A DNA stretch of 64,000 bases from JAWVEV01 sp033856535 (GTDB lineage Bacteria > Actinomycetota > Thermoleophilia > Miltoncostaeales > Miltoncostaeaceae): NCBI GenBank assembly GCA_033856535.1, contig JAWVEV010000190.1:14723-78722 (forward strand), given 5' to 3'. Shown here piece after piece: positions 26,208 through 34,607 of the stretch. A program made the position numbers and the translations under genes. The notes below the pieces were generated by a model, which ran no database searches, was not told the origin of the DNA, and worked only from the letters and a program-made list of their open reading frames with translations. The first letter of the stretch is position 1, and every line of letters starts with the position of its first letter.

Positions 26208-27034
26208 GCGGGCGCCTCTGGGGTGAGGACCCCGGGCTCCTTGCGCCACTTGGCGCCCCGACGGACGAGCTGGCGGCGCTGGAGCGCGACCTGGTCGACG
26301 GCCTCGGCCTCCCCGAGACCGAGCTCTGGGATGCACACGCGCACCTGGGCCGCGACGCCGACGGCCACGCGCTGACCGCCGATGGCCTGCTGGCCGACCT
26401 CGACCGCTTCGGCTTCGCCGGCGCGGTCTGCTTCCCGGCCAACGAGCCGGGTGCCGACGGCCAGTTCGCGGACGCCAATCGGCGCGTGCGCGAGGCCGCG
26501 GCGGCCTCGGGCGGGCGGCTGGTACCGTTCTGCCGGCTGGACCCGGGCATGCCCTGGGACGGCGAGCTGGCGGCGGCGCGCGAGGCCGGCGTCCGCGGGC
26601 TGAAGCTGCACCCGATCGCGCAGCGCTTCCGGCCCCCGGATGCCGCGGCCCTGGTGCGCGCCGCGACGGACTTGGGTTGGCCGGTCTTGATTCACGCTGG
26701 GTACGGGGCCCGGCCTCTCGCCGGGCCTATCCAAACCCTTCTCGCTCGCGCGCCCGGTGCTCGCCTCATCCTCGCCCATGGCGCTCGTGGCGATGCTCGA
26801 GCCGTCGTCGAGCGGCTCGGCGATCGCGACGACGTCCTCTTCGACACCTCGCTCGCCGCGCTGCCGGACCTCGTCGGGATCCGGCCGGAGCGGCTCTGCC
26901 TCGGGGCCGACCGGCCCTACGGCGAGCATGCCACCGCGCTGCAGCTGGTGGCGCTGGCGGCCCGGGTGGCCGGCTGGGACGCGGACCAGCTGCGCGGCGT
27001 GCTCGGCGGCAACCTGCTCCGGTGGCTGGCGTGA
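26204..27034 (+). CDS. Amidohydrolase (TIM-barrel metal-dependent hydrolase)
   Basis: A 276-residue amidohydrolase_2-like enzyme. Metal-site segments are DAHAHLGRD (HxH), GLKLHPIAQ, LIHAGYG, LILAHGARGD and the late aspartate in CLGADRPYG. The reaction is probably a decarboxylation or hydrolysis, but the substrate is unknown. TTG 26204 overlaps the thioesterase stop. The coding sequence includes the 14-base palindrome at 26243-26256. Confidence 0.8.
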   Translation: MSGRLWGEDPGLLAPLGAPTDELAALERDLVDGLGLPETELWDAHAHLGRDADGHALTADGLLADLDRFGFAGAVCFPANEPGADGQFADANRRVREAAAASGGRLVPFCRLDPGMPWDGELAAAREAGVRGLKLHPIAQRFRPPDAAALVRAATDLGWPVLIHAGYGARPLAGPIQTLLARAPGARLILAHGARGDARAVVERLGDRDDVLFDTSLAALPDLVGIRPERLCLGADRPYGEHATALQLVALAARVAGWDADQLRGVLGGNLLRWLA

Positions 27035-27318
27035 CCCGGGCCGAGGCCGTGCGGCTGGTCGCCGCCCTGGCCCAGTGCGAGATCGCGATGGTCCGGCGAG
27101 ACCCGGTGGCCGGGCCGCTGCTGGCCCAGGCCGCGCGCGCCGCGGAGGGGCTCTCGCCCGGCCCGCTGGTGGCCGCGGCCGCGCGGATGGCTCGACTGAT
27201 CGGCGGCGACGCCCCGCCCGAGGCCGCCGCGGCGGGCCGCAAGGTGGCCCAGGCCCTCTGCCGCGCCGCCGTTCAGGAGGCGCAGGCCGTCCTCCTGGGA
27301 GAGGATGGCCCCCGATGA
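27031..27318 (+). CDS. Small alpha-helical protein, unknown
   Basis: A 95-residue Ala-rich, predicted all-helical protein without a recognised family. GTG 27031 overlaps the amidohydrolase stop (GTGA) and its stop overlaps the next ATG (ATGA). The coupling on both sides and normal codon use argue that it is real. Confidence 0.6.
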   Translation: MTRAEAVRLVAALAQCEIAMVRRDPVAGPLLAQAARAAEGLSPGPLVAAAARMARLIGGDAPPEAAAAGRKVAQALCRAAVQEAQAVLLGEDGPR

Positions 27319-27734
27319 GCACCGAGGCGATGCGCGCGCAGGTCCTGGCGGCGAACCGGCGGTTCTACGACGCCCTGGAGTCGCTCGACATGGGGCAGAT
27401 GGAGGCCGTGTGGGACACCGGGTCCGACGCGGCCTGCCTGCACCCGGGCAGCGACTGGCAGCACGGCTGGGACGACGTCCGCGCCGGCTGGGGGGCCGTC
27501 ATGACCGCCACCGGCTACATCGAGTTCGAGATCCGCGACGCCCGGGCCCGGGTGGTCGACCCGGTGGCCTGGGTCACCTGCATCGAGCGGATCACGAGCT
27601 CGGGCCCGCAGGGCCCGTCGGTGGCCGAGGTGGCCGCCACCAACGTCTTCGTGCTCGACGCGACGGGCTGGCACCTGACGGTGCACCACGCCTCGCCGAT
27701 CATCCGACCGGCGCCCGCCCCGGTTGAGGAGTAG
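27315..27734 (+). CDS. NTF2/SnoaL-like protein
   Basis: A 139-residue cone-fold protein. It has FYDALESLDMGQMEAVW, CLHPGSDWQHGWDDVRAGW and the final strand WHLTVHHASPI, typical of the SnoaL_3/DUF4440-like group. Some are enzymes, others binding proteins. It is the last gene of the coupled operon starting at 24790 and is followed by a strong hairpin. Confidence 0.8.
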   Translation: MSTEAMRAQVLAANRRFYDALESLDMGQMEAVWDTGSDAACLHPGSDWQHGWDDVRAGWGAVMTATGYIEFEIRDARARVVDPVAWVTCIERITSSGPQGPSVAEVAATNVFVLDATGWHLTVHHASPIIRPAPAPVEE

Positions 27735-27737
27735 CGG

Positions 27738-27763
27738 CCGCCGCGCCCGGCCGGGCGCGGCGG
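27738..27763. terminator. Bidirectional hairpin between convergent genes
   Basis: Thirteen-base perfect arms (27738-27750 and 27751-27763) with no separating bases, wholly G+C. It lies between the NTF2-like gene and the ferredoxin gene, which converge. No T-tract. Confidence 0.6.
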
Positions 27764-27781
27764 ACGAGCGAGAAGTTCTGC

Positions 27782-28093
27782 CTAGGCCTTCGAGGCCAGG
27801 TACTCGGCGAGCATCTTCTCGCCGGCCGCGTGGCCCTCCTCGAAGTACACCCGGTTGATCTCCTTGAAGATCTCCATGCCGCCGGGAGCGTCGTCCTCGG
27901 CCATGGTTGCGTCGACCGGGCAGGCCTCGACGCAGGCGTCGCAGTCGATGCATTCATTCGGGTCGATGAACAGCATCGTGGCCTCGTCGTAGTTCTCCTC
28001 CCCGGGGGCCGGGTGGATGCAATCGACCGGGCAGACGTCGGCGCACGAGGTGTCCTTCGTGCCGATGCAGGGCTCGGTGATGATGTAGGCCAT
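27782..28093 (-). CDS. fdxA: 7Fe ferredoxin
   Basis: A 103-residue ferredoxin. The N-terminal motif CIGTKDTSCADVCPVDCIH has the spacing of a [3Fe-4S] plus [4Fe-4S] 7Fe ferredoxin and the second motif is CIDCDACVEACPVDA. It carries electrons in the cytoplasm. The ATG at 28093 starts MAYIITEPC as in relatives; the preceding in-frame codons are Arg/Pro-rich and unlikely to be translated. Confidence 0.95.
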   Translation of the reverse strand: MAYIITEPCIGTKDTSCADVCPVDCIHPAPGEENYDEATMLFIDPNECIDCDACVEACPVDATMAEDDAPGGMEIFKEINRVYFEEGHAAGEKMLAEYLASKA

Positions 28094-28227
28094 TGGCGGA
28101 GATTCCCTCGAGCGTGGTGGGCGCGTTCGACGCCGCTTTGCAGGGGTGGACCGCGGCGCCGCGGTCGCGGCCATGCTACCAGCGGCCCGGGCGGCGATGC
28201 TGCCCCGCCCGGGTGTGACGAAGGGCT

Positions 28228-29325
28228 CTAGGAGCCGGTGAGCGCCGGCGCCCGGACGGCCGCCACGACGCGCTCGGCGGTCGCGAGGAGCGCCTTCGCG
28301 GCGGGCGAGTCGGGCTGCGCCGCGACCACCGGCAGGCCGTGGTCGCCGGCCTCCGCGACGGCCGACTCGAGCGGGATCTGGCCGAGCAGCGGGACGCCGA
28401 GCTCGTCGGCCAGGGTCTGGCCGCCGCCGCCCGAGAAGACCTCGTACCGCGTCCCCGTGTCGGGCGCGATGAACCAGCTCATGTTCTCGATCACGCCGGC
28501 CACCTGCAGGTTCACGCGGGCCGCCATGCCGGCCGCCCGGCGGGCCACCCGCTGGGCGGTGAGCTGCGGCGTGGTCACGATCACGATCGTGGCCGTCGGC
28601 AGCAGCTGGGCGATCGAGAGCGAGACGTCGCCCGTGCCCGGGGGCAGGTCGACCAGCAGGTAGTCCGGCTCGTCCCAGTAGACGTCGGTCACGAAGCTGG
28701 TGAGCGCCTTGTGGAGCATCGGGCCGCGCCAGATGACCGGGCTGTCCTCCTCGGTGAGGAAGCCGATCGACATCAGGCGGACGCCGTGCGAGTCCACCGG
28801 CATGATCAGGTCCTCGACCATCACGGCCGGCCGCTGGACGCCCATCATGCGGGGCATCGAGTAGCCGTAGACGTCGGCGTCCAGCAGGCCCACCGAGGCG
28901 CCCTGCGCCGCCAGAGCGACGGCCAGGTTCGCGGTGATGCTCGACTTGCCGACGCCGCCCTTGCCCGAGGCGATCGCGATGACGGTCGTGGCGCTGCCCT
29001 CGGCGAAGGGCGACGGCCGCGCCGGCCCGCCGGCCACGTTGTGCCGCAGCGAGCGGCGCTCGTCGTCGGTCATCGTGTCGAGGGTCACCCGCACGGTCTC
29101 GACGCCGGGCAGCACCGCCAGCGCCTCGCTCACGCGCCGCTGGATCTCGGCCTTCAGCGGGCAGCCGGCGACCGTGAGCTTGATGCCCACCTCGACGTTG
29201 CCGCGCTTGACCCGGATGTCGCCGACCATCCCGAGGTCGACGATCGAGCGGCGCAGCTCGGGGTCCTGGACCGGCCGAAGCGCGGCGATCACCGCGTCGC
29301 GGTCGATCGTGCCGCGGCCGCCCAT
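28228..29325 (-). CDS. Mrp/ApbC-family Fe-S carrier ATPase
   Basis: A 365-residue P-loop protein. The N-terminal DUF59/MIP18-like domain (LRPVQDPELRRSIVDLGMV, AGCPLKAEI) precedes the ParA-like ATPase with the deviant Walker A SGKGGVGKSS, LLDADVYG and LVDLPPGTGD. ApbC/Nbp35-type proteins bind and transfer [4Fe-4S] clusters. The usual C-terminal CxxC is not obvious: the segment VIENMSWFIAPDTG lacks both cysteines. The ATG at 29325 overlaps the upstream stop (TGATG); an ATG at 29346 is possible. Confidence 0.88.
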   Translation of the reverse strand: MGGRGTIDRDAVIAALRPVQDPELRRSIVDLGMVGDIRVKRGNVEVGIKLTVAGCPLKAEIQRRVSEALAVLPGVETVRVTLDTMTDDERRSLRHNVAGGPARPSPFAEGSATTVIAIASGKGGVGKSSITANLAVALAAQGASVGLLDADVYGYSMPRMMGVQRPAVMVEDLIMPVDSHGVRLMSIGFLTEEDSPVIWRGPMLHKALTSFVTDVYWDEPDYLLVDLPPGTGDVSLSIAQLLPTATIVIVTTPQLTAQRVARRAAGMAARVNLQVAGVIENMSWFIAPDTGTRYEVFSGGGGQTLADELGVPLLGQIPLESAVAEAGDHGLPVVAAQPDSPAAKALLATAERVVAAVRAPALTGS

Positions 29326-29960
29326 CACATGAACATGCGGGCCCATGGCTCCGCCTCCGCGAGGGTCCCGCCCCAGGGGCCGTGACCGGAGTAGATCACC
29401 GTCTCGCCCGGGATCTCGTCGAAGATCCGGGCGAGGGTGCGCATCATCGCCGTGTGGTCGCTGCCCGGGAAGTCGGTGCGGCCGATGCCCTGCGCGAACA
29501 CGATGTCGCCCATCAGGGCGTGGCCCTCGGTCTTCTCCCAGGCCACGTAGCAGCCGGGCGAGTGGCCCGGGCCGGCCATCAGCGTGAAGCGCAGGTCGCC
29601 CAGCTCGAGCTCGTCGCCCTCGACCAGCACGCGCGCCGGCGTGACCCCCGGCGTCGGCGGCGGATAGCCGAAGAGTGCCGGGTTGAAGGGCGCCGGCGCG
29701 AGGAGCCAGTCCTCGTCGCCCTGCCCCACCCACACCGGCAGCCCGCGCTCGGCCCAGATGTGGTTCTCGACCACGTGATCCCAGTGGCCGTGCGTGTTGA
29801 AGACCGCGATCGGGGTCGCGTCGAGGCGGCTGAGGGTCTCCTCGACCCAGGCCGCGCCGCCGGCCGCCGGGTCGACGATGAGCGCGGGCCCGCCCTGGTT
29901 CTCCGCCACCACGAAGGTGTTGGTGGCCACCGGCCCGTAGGTCCCGCCGCGAACGATCAT
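29325..29960 (-). CDS. MBL-fold hydrolase (glyoxalase II-like)
   Basis: A 211-residue metallo-beta-lactamase-fold enzyme. The metal motif is NTHGHWDHV, with further ligands in AGPGHSPGC, MGDIVFAQ and YSGHGPWG. Hydroxyacylglutathione-hydrolase-like proteins of this size act on thioesters or similar. A TAGGAT box lies 11 bases before the ATG. It is coupled to the Mrp gene by TGATG. Confidence 0.88.
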   Translation of the reverse strand: MIVRGGTYGPVATNTFVVAENQGGPALIVDPAAGGAAWVEETLSRLDATPIAVFNTHGHWDHVVENHIWAERGLPVWVGQGDEDWLLAPAPFNPALFGYPPPTPGVTPARVLVEGDELELGDLRFTLMAGPGHSPGCYVAWEKTEGHALMGDIVFAQGIGRTDFPGSDHTAMMRTLARIFDEIPGETVIYSGHGPWGGTLAEAEPWARMFM

Positions 29961-30025
29961 CGCTCGAATCTATCCTAGGTTCAGTCTTGGGCGTCCCCGC
30001 TCGAGCGCGACGCCGAGGAGGCGCG

Positions 30026-30481
30026 ATGAGGGTCGCGGTGGGTTCCGACGAGGTCACCTCGCTCACCGACCGGGTGGTGGCCGACCTGCGCGCGGCGGGC
30101 CACGAGGTGGAGCTCCTGGGGCCGCTCGCCGGCGGGTCCGAGGAGTGGGTCGAGGTGAGCGCGGCGGTGGCCCGGCGCGTCGCCGAGGGGGCCTGCGAGA
30201 AGGGCGTGGTGTGCTGCTGGTCGGGCACCGGGGCGTCGATCGCGGCCAACAAGGTGGCCGGCGCGCGGGCCGCGCTCTGCGCCGACGCCGAGACCGCCCG
30301 CATGGCCCGCAGGTACAACCACGCCAACGTGCTCGCGCTGTCGCTGCGGGCGACCAGCGACACCCTCGGCACCGAGATCCTGGCCGCCTTCATCGACGAG
30401 CCCGACGGCGACGAGGAGTTCGACCGGCGCAACGTGGCCGAGGTCGAGGCGCTGGATGCCGCGCGACGGGAGGGCACGTGA
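30026..30481 (+). CDS. RpiB/LacAB-family sugar-phosphate isomerase
   Basis: A 151-residue protein of the ribose-5-phosphate isomerase B fold. It shows VAVGSDEVT, CWSGTGASIAANKVAGARAALC and the region YNHANVLALSLR. In RpiB the equivalent of the first cysteine is catalytic; here GVVCCWSGTG keeps cysteines nearby. The ATG at 30026 has GAGGAG 6 bases upstream. The stop overlaps the next GTG start. Confidence 0.82.
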   Translation: MRVAVGSDEVTSLTDRVVADLRAAGHEVELLGPLAGGSEEWVEVSAAVARRVAEGACEKGVVCCWSGTGASIAANKVAGARAALCADAETARMARRYNHANVLALSLRATSDTLGTEILAAFIDEPDGDEEFDRRNVAEVEALDAARREGT

Positions 30482-31233
30482 CGGTCCAGGGGCTGACGCT
30501 CGTCCCGATCGGGGTCGGGACGGCCTATGCGCGGCCCGGCGAGGTGCAGAGTTGCTACCTGGTGCGCGCCGGGGGAGCCGCGGTGGCCGTCGACCTCGGC
30601 GGTGGCACCATGAACCGGCTCCAGGACCACCTGGCTCCCGAGGAGCTCGACGCGCTGCTGATCACCCACATGCACCCGGATCACTGCGCCGACCTGCTGG
30701 CGCTGCGCGTCTACATGGCGTGGGGCCCGGGGCGGGGGCACCGCCTCCGCGTGATCGGCCCGCCGCGGCTGCGCGAGCGGCTCATCGCCTTCTCGGGCTC
30801 CGAGGGCTGGGACGCGCTGGAGTTCGAGGAGTGGGCCGATGAGGGCGGCGAGCTCGCGCTCGCCGACGGGCTCACGCTGCGCCACGGCCAGGTGCCCCAC
30901 CTTCCTCCGACGCACGCGGTGCGCTTCGAGCACGGCGGCGGCGCCCTCTGCTTCGGCGCGGACTGCGGCGACAACGACGGCCTGCCGGCGCTCGCCGAGG
31001 GGGTCGATCTCCTCCTGGTGGAGTGCTCCTTCGGCGCGGACCCCGTGCCCGAGGGCGTCCCGCACCTGAACGGCGGCCAGGCCGGCGGCATCGCGGCCCG
31101 GGCCGGCGCCGGCCGCCTGCTGCTCACCCACTGCTACCCGGAGCACGACCGCGACGCCGCGCTGGCGGTGGCGGCCGAGGCGTTCGGCGGCCCGGCCGAC
31201 TGGGCGCGCCAGGGCGAGACGGTGGCCGCATAG
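30478..31233 (+). CDS. MBL-fold (RNase Z/ElaC-like) hydrolase
   Basis: A 251-residue metallo-beta-lactamase-fold protein. It has ITHMHPDHCADL, later CFGADCGDN, LVECSFG and the C-terminal LLLTHCYPEHD. The layout resembles the RNase Z/lactonase side of the superfamily; a tRNA-processing role is possible but the exosite arm is not evident. GTG 30478 overlaps the RpiB stop. Confidence 0.82.
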   Translation: MTVQGLTLVPIGVGTAYARPGEVQSCYLVRAGGAAVAVDLGGGTMNRLQDHLAPEELDALLITHMHPDHCADLLALRVYMAWGPGRGHRLRVIGPPRLRERLIAFSGSEGWDALEFEEWADEGGELALADGLTLRHGQVPHLPPTHAVRFEHGGGALCFGADCGDNDGLPALAEGVDLLLVECSFGADPVPEGVPHLNGGQAGGIAARAGAGRLLLTHCYPEHDRDAALAVAAEAFGGPADWARQGETVAA

Positions 31234-31286
31234 GCGCCCGCTGGCGCGTCCCCCCGACGGGGCGGCGGGCGTACGTCTGGGCGAGC

Positions 31287-31511
31287 GTGGCGAGCCTGCT
31301 CCTGCCCGGCCTCGGCCACGTCCTGATGGGGCGCTTCGCCCGCGCCCTGATCTGGCTGGCGGGGACGCTGGCGATCGGGTTCATCATCCGGGAGGAGACG
31401 TCGGAGCTGTCCACGCAGCTCCTCTTCCTGCAGGCCGCGGTGAACGTCTTCGCCGCGATCGACATCTGCCTGCTGATCAAGACCCAGGGCGCGGTTCCCC
31501 GACGGCGCTGA
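31287..31511 (+). CDS. Small membrane protein, unknown
   Basis: About 74 residues with two hydrophobic helices (LLLPGLGHVLMG, ALIWLAGTLAIGFII and LLFLQAAVNVFAAIDICLLI). The PGLGHVLMGRFARALIW pattern resembles the small TM2/DUF5683-like membrane proteins. The start is uncertain: GTG 31287 is the first standard codon after the upstream gene, but the frame is open back to 31234. Confidence 0.5.
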   Translation: MASLLLPGLGHVLMGRFARALIWLAGTLAIGFIIREETSELSTQLLFLQAAVNVFAAIDICLLIKTQGAVPRRR

Positions 31512-31557
31512 GGGGCCCGCGAGACGGGGGTCCCGCAGATGCGCGGCGCGCGTTACG

Positions 31558-31563
31558 TACACT
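31558..31563 (+). promoter_or_regulatory. Probable -10 box of the sigma-factor gene (TACACT)
   Basis: TACACT about 40 bases before GTG 31603 would give a short leader of about 30 bases. Assigned by match to the TAnnnT pattern seen elsewhere. Confidence 0.4.
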
Positions 31564-31602
31564 CGTGAGCGTGTCCGCCCCGACGACGCGCTCCCGCCCG
31601 CG

Positions 31603-32418
31603 GTGACCTTCGACCCCAAGCGGACGAGCGCGGCGGCGGCGCGCGGCGACGAAGAGGCGCGCATGCTCTGGCGGCGCTTCAAGGACCGCCAGGACCCGAT
31701 CGCGCGCGACCGGCTGATCCTGACCTACGCGCCGCTGGTCAAGTACGTCGCCGGCCGCATGAGCAGCGCCCTCCCGAGCCACGTCGAGGAGACCGACCTG
31801 ATCTCCTACGGCCTGCTCGGCCTGATCAGCGCCGTGGAGCGCTTCGATCCGGGCCGCCAGGTCAAGTTCGAGACCTACGCGGTGGTGCGCATCAAGGGCG
31901 CGATCATCGACGAGCTGCGCTCGCTCGACTGGGTGCCGCGCTCGGTGCGCGCCCGGGCGCGCGAGATCGAGCGCAAGTCGGCCGAGCTCGAGCGCAAGCT
32001 GCACCGGGCGCCGACCGACGAGGAGCTGGCCGAGGCGATCGGGATCACCGTCAACGAGCTGAACACCTCGATCACCGACATCGCGAACTCCTCGATCGTC
32101 GCCCTGGACGAGACCTGGAACGTGGCCTCCGGCGGCGAGTCGCTGGCCCTGATCGACACGATCAGCGACCAGCGCCCGTCCGACCCGGCCGTGCTGCTCG
32201 ACGCCACCGAGCTGCGCGAGACGCTGGCCGACGCGATCGCGCGGCTGCCCGAGCGCGAGAAGATCGTGGTCGCGCTCTACTACTACGACGGCCTCACGCT
32301 CCGCGAGATCGGCGAGATCCTGGGCGTCACCGAGAGCCGCGTGAGCCAGCTCCACACGAAGGCCATCCTGCGGCTGAAGGGCCGCCTGCAGGAGGATTCC
32401 GAGGCGGACGCCGCCTAG
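31603..32418 (+). CDS. FliA/WhiG-family RNA polymerase sigma factor
   Basis: A 271-residue group 3 sigma-70 factor. Region 2 is RLILTYAPLVKYVAGRM with DLISYGLLGLISAVERFD and FETYAVVRIKGAIIDELR. Region 3 is RAPTDEELAEAIGITVNEL. Region 4 has LPEREKIVVALYYYDGLTL and a helix-turn-helix EIGEILGVTESRVSQLH. It belongs with WhiG/FliA, but no flagellar or sporulation genes are in the window. GTG start; a hairpin follows the stop. Confidence 0.92.
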   Translation: MTFDPKRTSAAAARGDEEARMLWRRFKDRQDPIARDRLILTYAPLVKYVAGRMSSALPSHVEETDLISYGLLGLISAVERFDPGRQVKFETYAVVRIKGAIIDELRSLDWVPRSVRARAREIERKSAELERKLHRAPTDEELAEAIGITVNELNTSITDIANSSIVALDETWNVASGGESLALIDTISDQRPSDPAVLLDATELRETLADAIARLPEREKIVVALYYYDGLTLREIGEILGVTESRVSQLHTKAILRLKGRLQEDSEADAA

Positions 32419-32424
32419 CCGTTC

Positions 32425-32447
32425 CGGGCCGATTTCGGCTCGGCCCG
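32425..32447 (+). terminator. Hairpin after the sigma-factor gene
   Basis: Eight-base arms CGGGCCGA/TCGGCCCG around TTTCGGC, immediately after the stop. No T-tract, so efficiency is uncertain. A TAGGAT box (32452-32457) for the next gene follows. Confidence 0.45.
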
Positions 32448-32496
32448 CTGGTAGGATGCGCGCCCTCACCGGCCTTTGTAGGGAAAGGCACAAACA

Positions 32497-34569
32497 ATGG
32501 CGCACCCGGACCCCGCGAAGATCCGCAACGTGGCTCTGATGGGCCACCGTGGAAGCGGAAAGACCAGCCTGACAGAGGCGATGCTCTTCGCCGCCGGCGC
32601 GATCAACCGGCTGGGGAACGTCGCCGAGGGCACCACGGTCACGGACTTCGACGACGACGAGCGCCGGCGCGGGATGACCATCACCGCGTCCCTCTGCAAC
32701 GCCACCTGGCAGGGGACCAAGGTCAACCTGATCGACACCCCGGGCGAGCCGAGCTTCCACTCCGACACGCTGGCCTCGCTGCAGGCGGTCGACGCGGCGC
32801 TGTTCGCCGTGAACGCGACCGCCGGCGTCGAGGTGCAGACCGAGCGCCTCTGGCGGCGGGCCGAGGAGGCCGGGCTGGCGCGCGGCATCGTGATCACGAT
32901 GCTCGACCGCGAGCGGGCCGACTTCGACGCCACGCTGGCGGCGCTGAAGGAGCTGGCGCCGGGCGCCGTCGCGCTGCAGATCCCGATCGGGAGCGAGCAG
33001 GAGTTCCAGGGCGTCGTGAACCTGGTCTCGATGACCGCGACGACCTACGTCGACTCGCCGAAGGGCACCACCGGCCCGATTCCGGACGAGCTCGCCGATG
33101 ACGCCGCCGCCGCGCGCGAGGCCCTGATCGACGTGGTGGCCGAGGCCGACGACGCGCTGATCGAGAAGTACCTCGAGGGCGAGGAGATCACCACCGACGA
33201 GCTGATCGCCGCGCTGCAGGCCGGCGTCTACTCGGGGCGCCTCAGCCCGGTGGTGTGCGCCGCCGCGGCGAAGGGCGGCCTGGGCGCCGACCGGGTGCTC
33301 GACCTGATCGTGGAGGGCCTGCCGTCGCCGGTCGACGCCGGCCCGAAGCAGGCGGTCAACCCGGAGACCGGCGAGCCCGTCACGGTCGAGCTCTCCGAGG
33401 ACGGCCCGGCCTACGCGCACTGCTTCAAGACGCTGGCCGACCAGTTCAGCGGCCGCATCAACCTGCTACGCGTGCTGACCGGCGTGCTGCCGAGCGACAG
33501 CGCGGCGCAGTCGGCCAAGACCGGCGCGAAGGAGCGGGTGGGCCAGCTCTTCACGCTCCAGGGCAAGGACCACCAGTCCCTCACCGAGATCGGCCCCGGG
33601 GACATCGGCGCGGTGGCCAAGCTCAAGGAGGTCGCCACCGGCGACATGCTCACCACCGACGGCGCCGCGCTGGTGCTGCCGGCGGTCGAGCTGCCGGCGG
33701 CGGCGATGAGCTTCGCCGTGACCGCCGCCACCGCGGCGGACGAGGACAAGATGGTTTCCTCGCTGCGACGGATCCAGGACGAGGACCCGACCCTGGACGT
33801 CCACCGCGACGATCAGACCGGCGAGATGATCGTGGGCGGCATCTCCCAGATGCACGTCGAGGTGATCGCCGAGCGCATCGAGCGCCGCTTCGGCGTGAAG
33901 CTCGAGCTGGCGCAGCCGCGGGTGCCCTACCGCGAGACGATCACCGCCGCCGCAAAGGCCGAGGGCAAGCACAAGAAGCAGAGCGGCGGCCGCGGCCAGT
34001 ACGGCGACTGCTGGATCGAGATCGAGCCGCTCCCCCCGGGTACCGGCTTCGAGTTCGTCGACAAGATCGTGGGCGGCGCGATCCCGCGGGCCTTCATCCC
34101 GGCGGTCGAGAAGGGCGTGATCGAGGCGATGGAGGCCGGCGAGGTGGCCGGGTACCCGGTGGTCGACGTGCGCGTGACGCTCTACGACGGCAAGTACCAC
34201 GCCGTGGACTCGTCGGAGATGGCGTTCAAGATCGCCGGCTCGCTCGGCATGAAGGCCGCGCTGGCGAAGGCCAAGCCGGTGCTGCTGGAGCCGATCATGC
34301 ACGTCGAGGTCGCGGTCCCCGAGGAGCACGTGGGCGACGTGATGGGCGACCTCAACTCCCGCCGCGGGCACCCGCTCGGCATGGAGAACCGGGGCGGCAT
34401 GGAGGTCGTGAAGGCCGAGGTGCCGATGGCCGAGATGCTCAGCTACGCGCCGGACCTGCGCGCCATGACCGGCGGCCGCGGCGACTACGAGATGGCGTTC
34501 CACCACTACGCCGAGGTGCCGGCGCACCTGGCGCAGAAGGCCGCCGAGGCGGCGACGGCCGCCGCCTAG
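32497..34569 (+). CDS. Elongation factor G-like GTPase
   Basis: A 690-residue translational-GTPase-family protein with all EF-G-like domains in order. G1 is GHRGSGKTS, G3 is DTPG. The G4 position reads ITMLDRERAD instead of NKxD. Domain IV contains KHKKQSGGRGQYGDCWIE and GGAIPRAFIPAVEKG; domain V has EEHVGDVMGDLNSRRG. It belongs to the EF-G-like/EF-G2 group, whose role is unclear, not the primary translocase. AAAGGCAC lies upstream of ATG 32497. Confidence 0.9.
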   Translation: MAHPDPAKIRNVALMGHRGSGKTSLTEAMLFAAGAINRLGNVAEGTTVTDFDDDERRRGMTITASLCNATWQGTKVNLIDTPGEPSFHSDTLASLQAVDAALFAVNATAGVEVQTERLWRRAEEAGLARGIVITMLDRERADFDATLAALKELAPGAVALQIPIGSEQEFQGVVNLVSMTATTYVDSPKGTTGPIPDELADDAAAAREALIDVVAEADDALIEKYLEGEEITTDELIAALQAGVYSGRLSPVVCAAAAKGGLGADRVLDLIVEGLPSPVDAGPKQAVNPETGEPVTVELSEDGPAYAHCFKTLADQFSGRINLLRVLTGVLPSDSAAQSAKTGAKERVGQLFTLQGKDHQSLTEIGPGDIGAVAKLKEVATGDMLTTDGAALVLPAVELPAAAMSFAVTAATAADEDKMVSSLRRIQDEDPTLDVHRDDQTGEMIVGGISQMHVEVIAERIERRFGVKLELAQPRVPYRETITAAAKAEGKHKKQSGGRGQYGDCWIEIEPLPPGTGFEFVDKIVGGAIPRAFIPAVEKGVIEAMEAGEVAGYPVVDVRVTLYDGKYHAVDSSEMAFKIAGSLGMKAALAKAKPVLLEPIMHVEVAVPEEHVGDVMGDLNSRRGHPLGMENRGGMEVVKAEVPMAEMLSYAPDLRAMTGGRGDYEMAFHHYAEVPAHLAQKAAEAATAAA

Positions 34570-34607
34570 TTCGCTCGGGGGACGAGCACGGCGCTTAACA
34601 TGGCGCC

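Noticed and set aside
29347..31146. Long N-terminal extension of the Mrp/ApbC frame
   Set aside because: It is antisense to, or out of frame with, the metallo-beta-lactamase-fold and RpiB genes; the family starts at the DUF59 domain.
31603..32418. Flagellar sigma factor FliA with flagellar genes nearby
   Set aside because: The protein is in the FliA/WhiG family, but no flagellar or chemotaxis gene is in the window.
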